A stretch of 29,011 nt of DNA from a virus, in IMG/VR virus record IMGVR_UViG_3300030109_005105, positions 1 through 29,011 of that record; one strand, written 5' to 3'. This document shows, piece after piece, positions 28,076 to 29,011 of this stretch (its first letter is position 1; each line of letters opens with the position of its first letter). Position numbers and translations under genes: made by a program. The notes under the pieces were generated by a model. That model saw only the letters and a program-made list of their open reading frames with translations. It did no database searches and was not told the DNA's origin.

Positions 28076-28324
28076 ATGATTAAAGTAAGATGTCTCTCCT
28101 GCAACAAGGAGTTAGTAAGTACTAGTAAGGTGCAATTTTGTGGTTGCCCAAATCAAATGAGTTTGGTTGATAGTAAAATTGGTGCTAAAAATTTAGATGA
28201 TGTTGTGATGATAACAAACAACAGAGAAAGAAAAATTGATAGTCATTTTTCTAAAGAGGAACTTTTGTATCAAGAAGAAAGGCGTAAAAGAAAAGTTCGT
28301 AAATTAAACTTTGAAATAAGATAA
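28076..28324 (+). CDS. Small zinc-ribbon-like protein
   Basis: The product has 82 residues. CLSCNKEL near residue 6 and FCGCPNQM near residue 22 give two cysteine pairs, a zinc-ribbon pattern. The basic C-terminus LLYQEERRKRKVRKLNFEIR region is strongly conserved in cyanomyovirus proteins as I recall. It lies behind an exact late promoter. It could bind nucleic acid or contact RNA polymerase, but that is inference. Confidence 0.7.
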   Translation: MIKVRCLSCNKELVSTSKVQFCGCPNQMSLVDSKIGAKNLDDVVMITNNRERKIDSHFSKEELLYQEERRKRKVRKLNFEIR

Positions 28325-28399
28325 ATATTATTACTTAAGTCCACAACTTACCGTGTAGCTTTTGGTAGGGAGATTTAAGGGAAGCATTTAAAACTAAAA

Positions 28400-28549
28400 A
28401 TGGCAGATAGATCTATTAAGTCTGAATTAAATGAGGTTCGCAAAAGACTTAATAATATAGAAAAGAAACAACAATTTTTAGAAAAGATTATTCAGTTAGA
28501 AAGAGAAAGACAACAAAGGAGAGGGGAACTACCTTACAACCGTCATTAA
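28400..28549 (+). CDS. Short coiled-coil protein
   Basis: The product has 49 residues, starting MADRSI. It is a charged coiled coil (ELNEVRKRLNNIEKKQQFL) with an Arg/Gln-rich end. No clear ribosome site; the preceding 75 bases hold no gene and only weak pairing potential. Function is unknown. Confidence 0.5.
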   Translation: MADRSIKSELNEVRKRLNNIEKKQQFLEKIIQLERERQQRRGELPYNRH

Positions 28550-28561
28550 TTGTGCTATAAT
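28533..28561 (+). promoter_or_regulatory. Possible sigma-70-type promoter for the hairpin cluster
   Basis: CTTACA (28533-28538, four of six consensus bases) and a perfect TATAAT (28556-28561) have a 17-base spacer. The start would be near 28568, at the base of the first hairpin. Confidence 0.45.
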
Positions 28562-28566
28562 GTTGA

Positions 28567-28663
28567 AGTGGTTAGATTATCAAACCACTGCGGTGACCCC
28601 CTTGGTAGTTCAGGGTTAGCGGCGATAGGAACTACCACATAATTGCCAGATTTATTTCTGGCA
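28567..28663 (+). ncRNA. Candidate structured RNA (three hairpins)
   Basis: A 168-base gap without a gene (28550-28717) holds three successive perfect stems: AGTGGTT/AACCACT (28567-28589, 7 bp), TTGGTAGTTC-side nine-base stem TGGTAGTTC/GAACTACCA (28603-28637, 17-base loop) and TGCCAGA/TCTGGCA (28644-28663, loop TTTATT). ACCC at 28596-28599 can pair with GGGT at 28613-28616 in the second loop, a possible pseudoknot. No T-run follows. It could be a small RNA or the 5' regulatory leader of the gene at 28718. I cannot assign it to a known RNA family. Confidence 0.5.
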
Positions 28664-28666
28664 CAC

Positions 28667-28695
28667 TTGACTACATACTCATAACACCTTATAAT
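28667..28695 (+). promoter_or_regulatory. Sigma-70-type promoter
   Basis: TTGACT (28667-28672) and TATAAT (28690-28695) are separated by 17 bases, starting three bases after the last hairpin. The start near 28702 leaves a short leader before the ATG at 28718. Confidence 0.7.
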
Positions 28696-28717
28696 ATACA
28701 GGTAAACAAAACAGACA

Positions 28718-28936
28718 ATGGCACTGACTGAAAAATTCAAGTCCAAAGACATCGTTACTCTACGATCTGCTGCCGATGGCGATTTTTATCTTGATGTTAA
28801 AAATCCAAAACTTTTCAAAAAAGTCCGCAAATACTATGAATCCAATGGTGTAGTTTTTTCTGGAGATCCTTTGGATGATTATGATATGATGATGGATTAT
28901 CTTTATGCTGATCTTGAGATTGTTGAGGTTATTTGA
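28718..28936 (+). CDS. Small acidic conserved protein, unknown
   Basis: The product has 72 residues, starting MALTEKFKSKDIV. It has a compact alpha/beta look (LRSAADGDFYLDVKNPKLFK) and a strongly acidic, Tyr/Met-rich C-terminus (DDYDMMMDYLYADLEIVEVI). Driven by its own consensus promoter, so probably early. The stop overlaps the next ATG by one base. Confidence 0.65.
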   Translation: MALTEKFKSKDIVTLRSAADGDFYLDVKNPKLFKKVRKYYESNGVVFSGDPLDDYDMMMDYLYADLEIVEVI

Positions 28937-29011
28937 TGCAAGTTATTAAAAAACCAACTGTTCTTCTAGAACGTTTTCCCTATCGCTACATTCAAGTTGG
29001 CAAACTAGAAA
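28936..29011 (+). CDS. Start of an unidentified gene (partial)
   Basis: The ATG at 28936 overlaps the preceding stop by one base and the frame is open to the window end (25 residues, MQVIKKPTVLLERFPYRYIQ...). The N-terminus looks beta-rich and basic. Too little is present for identification. Confidence 0.55.
   Translation, partial: MQVIKKPTVLLERFPYRYIQVGKLE

Noticed and set aside
28320-28327. GATAAATA after the zinc-ribbon-like gene
   Set aside because: Arises from the stop codon context; distance to the next start is about 72 bases, unlike the exact boxes at 111, 11131 and 28030.
28324-28399. Possible stem-loop in the gap before the coiled-coil gene
   Set aside because: Only four to five base pairs (TACC/GGTA with CTTAA/TTAAG outside) and large loops; not above chance.
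28567-28663. Glutamine riboswitch (glnA or downstream-peptide RNA) for the hairpin cluster
   Set aside because: These are known in cyanobacteria and cyanophages, but the conserved UUCACCC and GGAAGUAGG-type segments are not present in the right arrangement.
1-29011. CRISPR arrays, insertion sequences, attachment sites
   Set aside because: No regularly spaced direct repeats, transposase genes or terminal inverted repeats were seen on reading through the window.

Overview
The window reads as part of the genome of a T4-like myovirus of marine picocyanobacteria (a Prochlorococcus/Synechococcus cyanomyovirus). Support: an AT-rich, tightly packed, almost entirely one-stranded gene array; a T4-type primase (gp61) beside class Ia ribonucleotide reductase genes nrdA and nrdB; the auxiliary metabolic genes gnd and zwf; high-light-inducible (HLI) genes; four tRNA genes; and two promoter classes, T4 late-type TATAAATA boxes and host sigma-70-type TTGAC-n17/18-TATAAT boxes. 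Family assignments rest on motifs I can read and on memory of these families; no database was searched.

Layout. 1-8118: late virion block behind a TATAAATA box. Most products are lysine-rich, some with cysteine modules, and one carries a nucleotidyltransferase domain. 8111-8623: small, partly overlapping genes. 8620-11105: gnd and zwf, with a 42-codon membrane-peptide gene hidden across their junction. 11131-13489: a second late box, a glycine/serine-rich structural protein and three conserved small proteins. 13503-18042: primase, nrdA, nrdB and a 47-aa gene in a near-continuous coding run. 18064-18667: a SegE-like GIY-YIG nuclease and a small gene. 18664-23821: about fifteen tightly coupled genes behind a consensus sigma-70 promoter. 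They encode a SleB-like wall hydrolase, a secreted HEXXH metallopeptidase, a run of one-helix membrane peptides and a staphylococcal-nuclease-like enzyme.

23733-25363 is the only minus-strand block: three exported proteins in one operon, ending in a tail-to-tail coding overlap. 25415-28029 holds tRNA-Arg(TCT), tRNA-Asn(GTT), tRNA-Gly(TCC) and tRNA-Val(TAC), mostly with their own sigma-70 promoters. Between them lie a secreted beta-barrel-like protein with its terminator and an HLI operon of five small membrane proteins. 28030-29011: a late box with a zinc-ribbon-like protein, a coiled-coil protein, a roughly 100-nt stretch of three strong hairpins with its own promoter (candidate structured RNA), and two further small genes, the last cut by the window end.

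Functionally, Zwf and Gnd would yield NADPH by the oxidative pentose phosphate route and NrdAB would use reducing power to make dNTPs, while HLI proteins protect host photosystems. The envelope-directed genes (wall hydrolase, metallopeptidase, exported triad, barrel protein) suggest host-surface modification or lysis, which is inference. The most unusual signals are two places where a sigma-70 promoter overlaps an intrinsic terminator whose T-run directly abuts a start codon, the hairpin cluster at 28567-28663, the exported triad, and runs of 21-56-residue membrane peptides.
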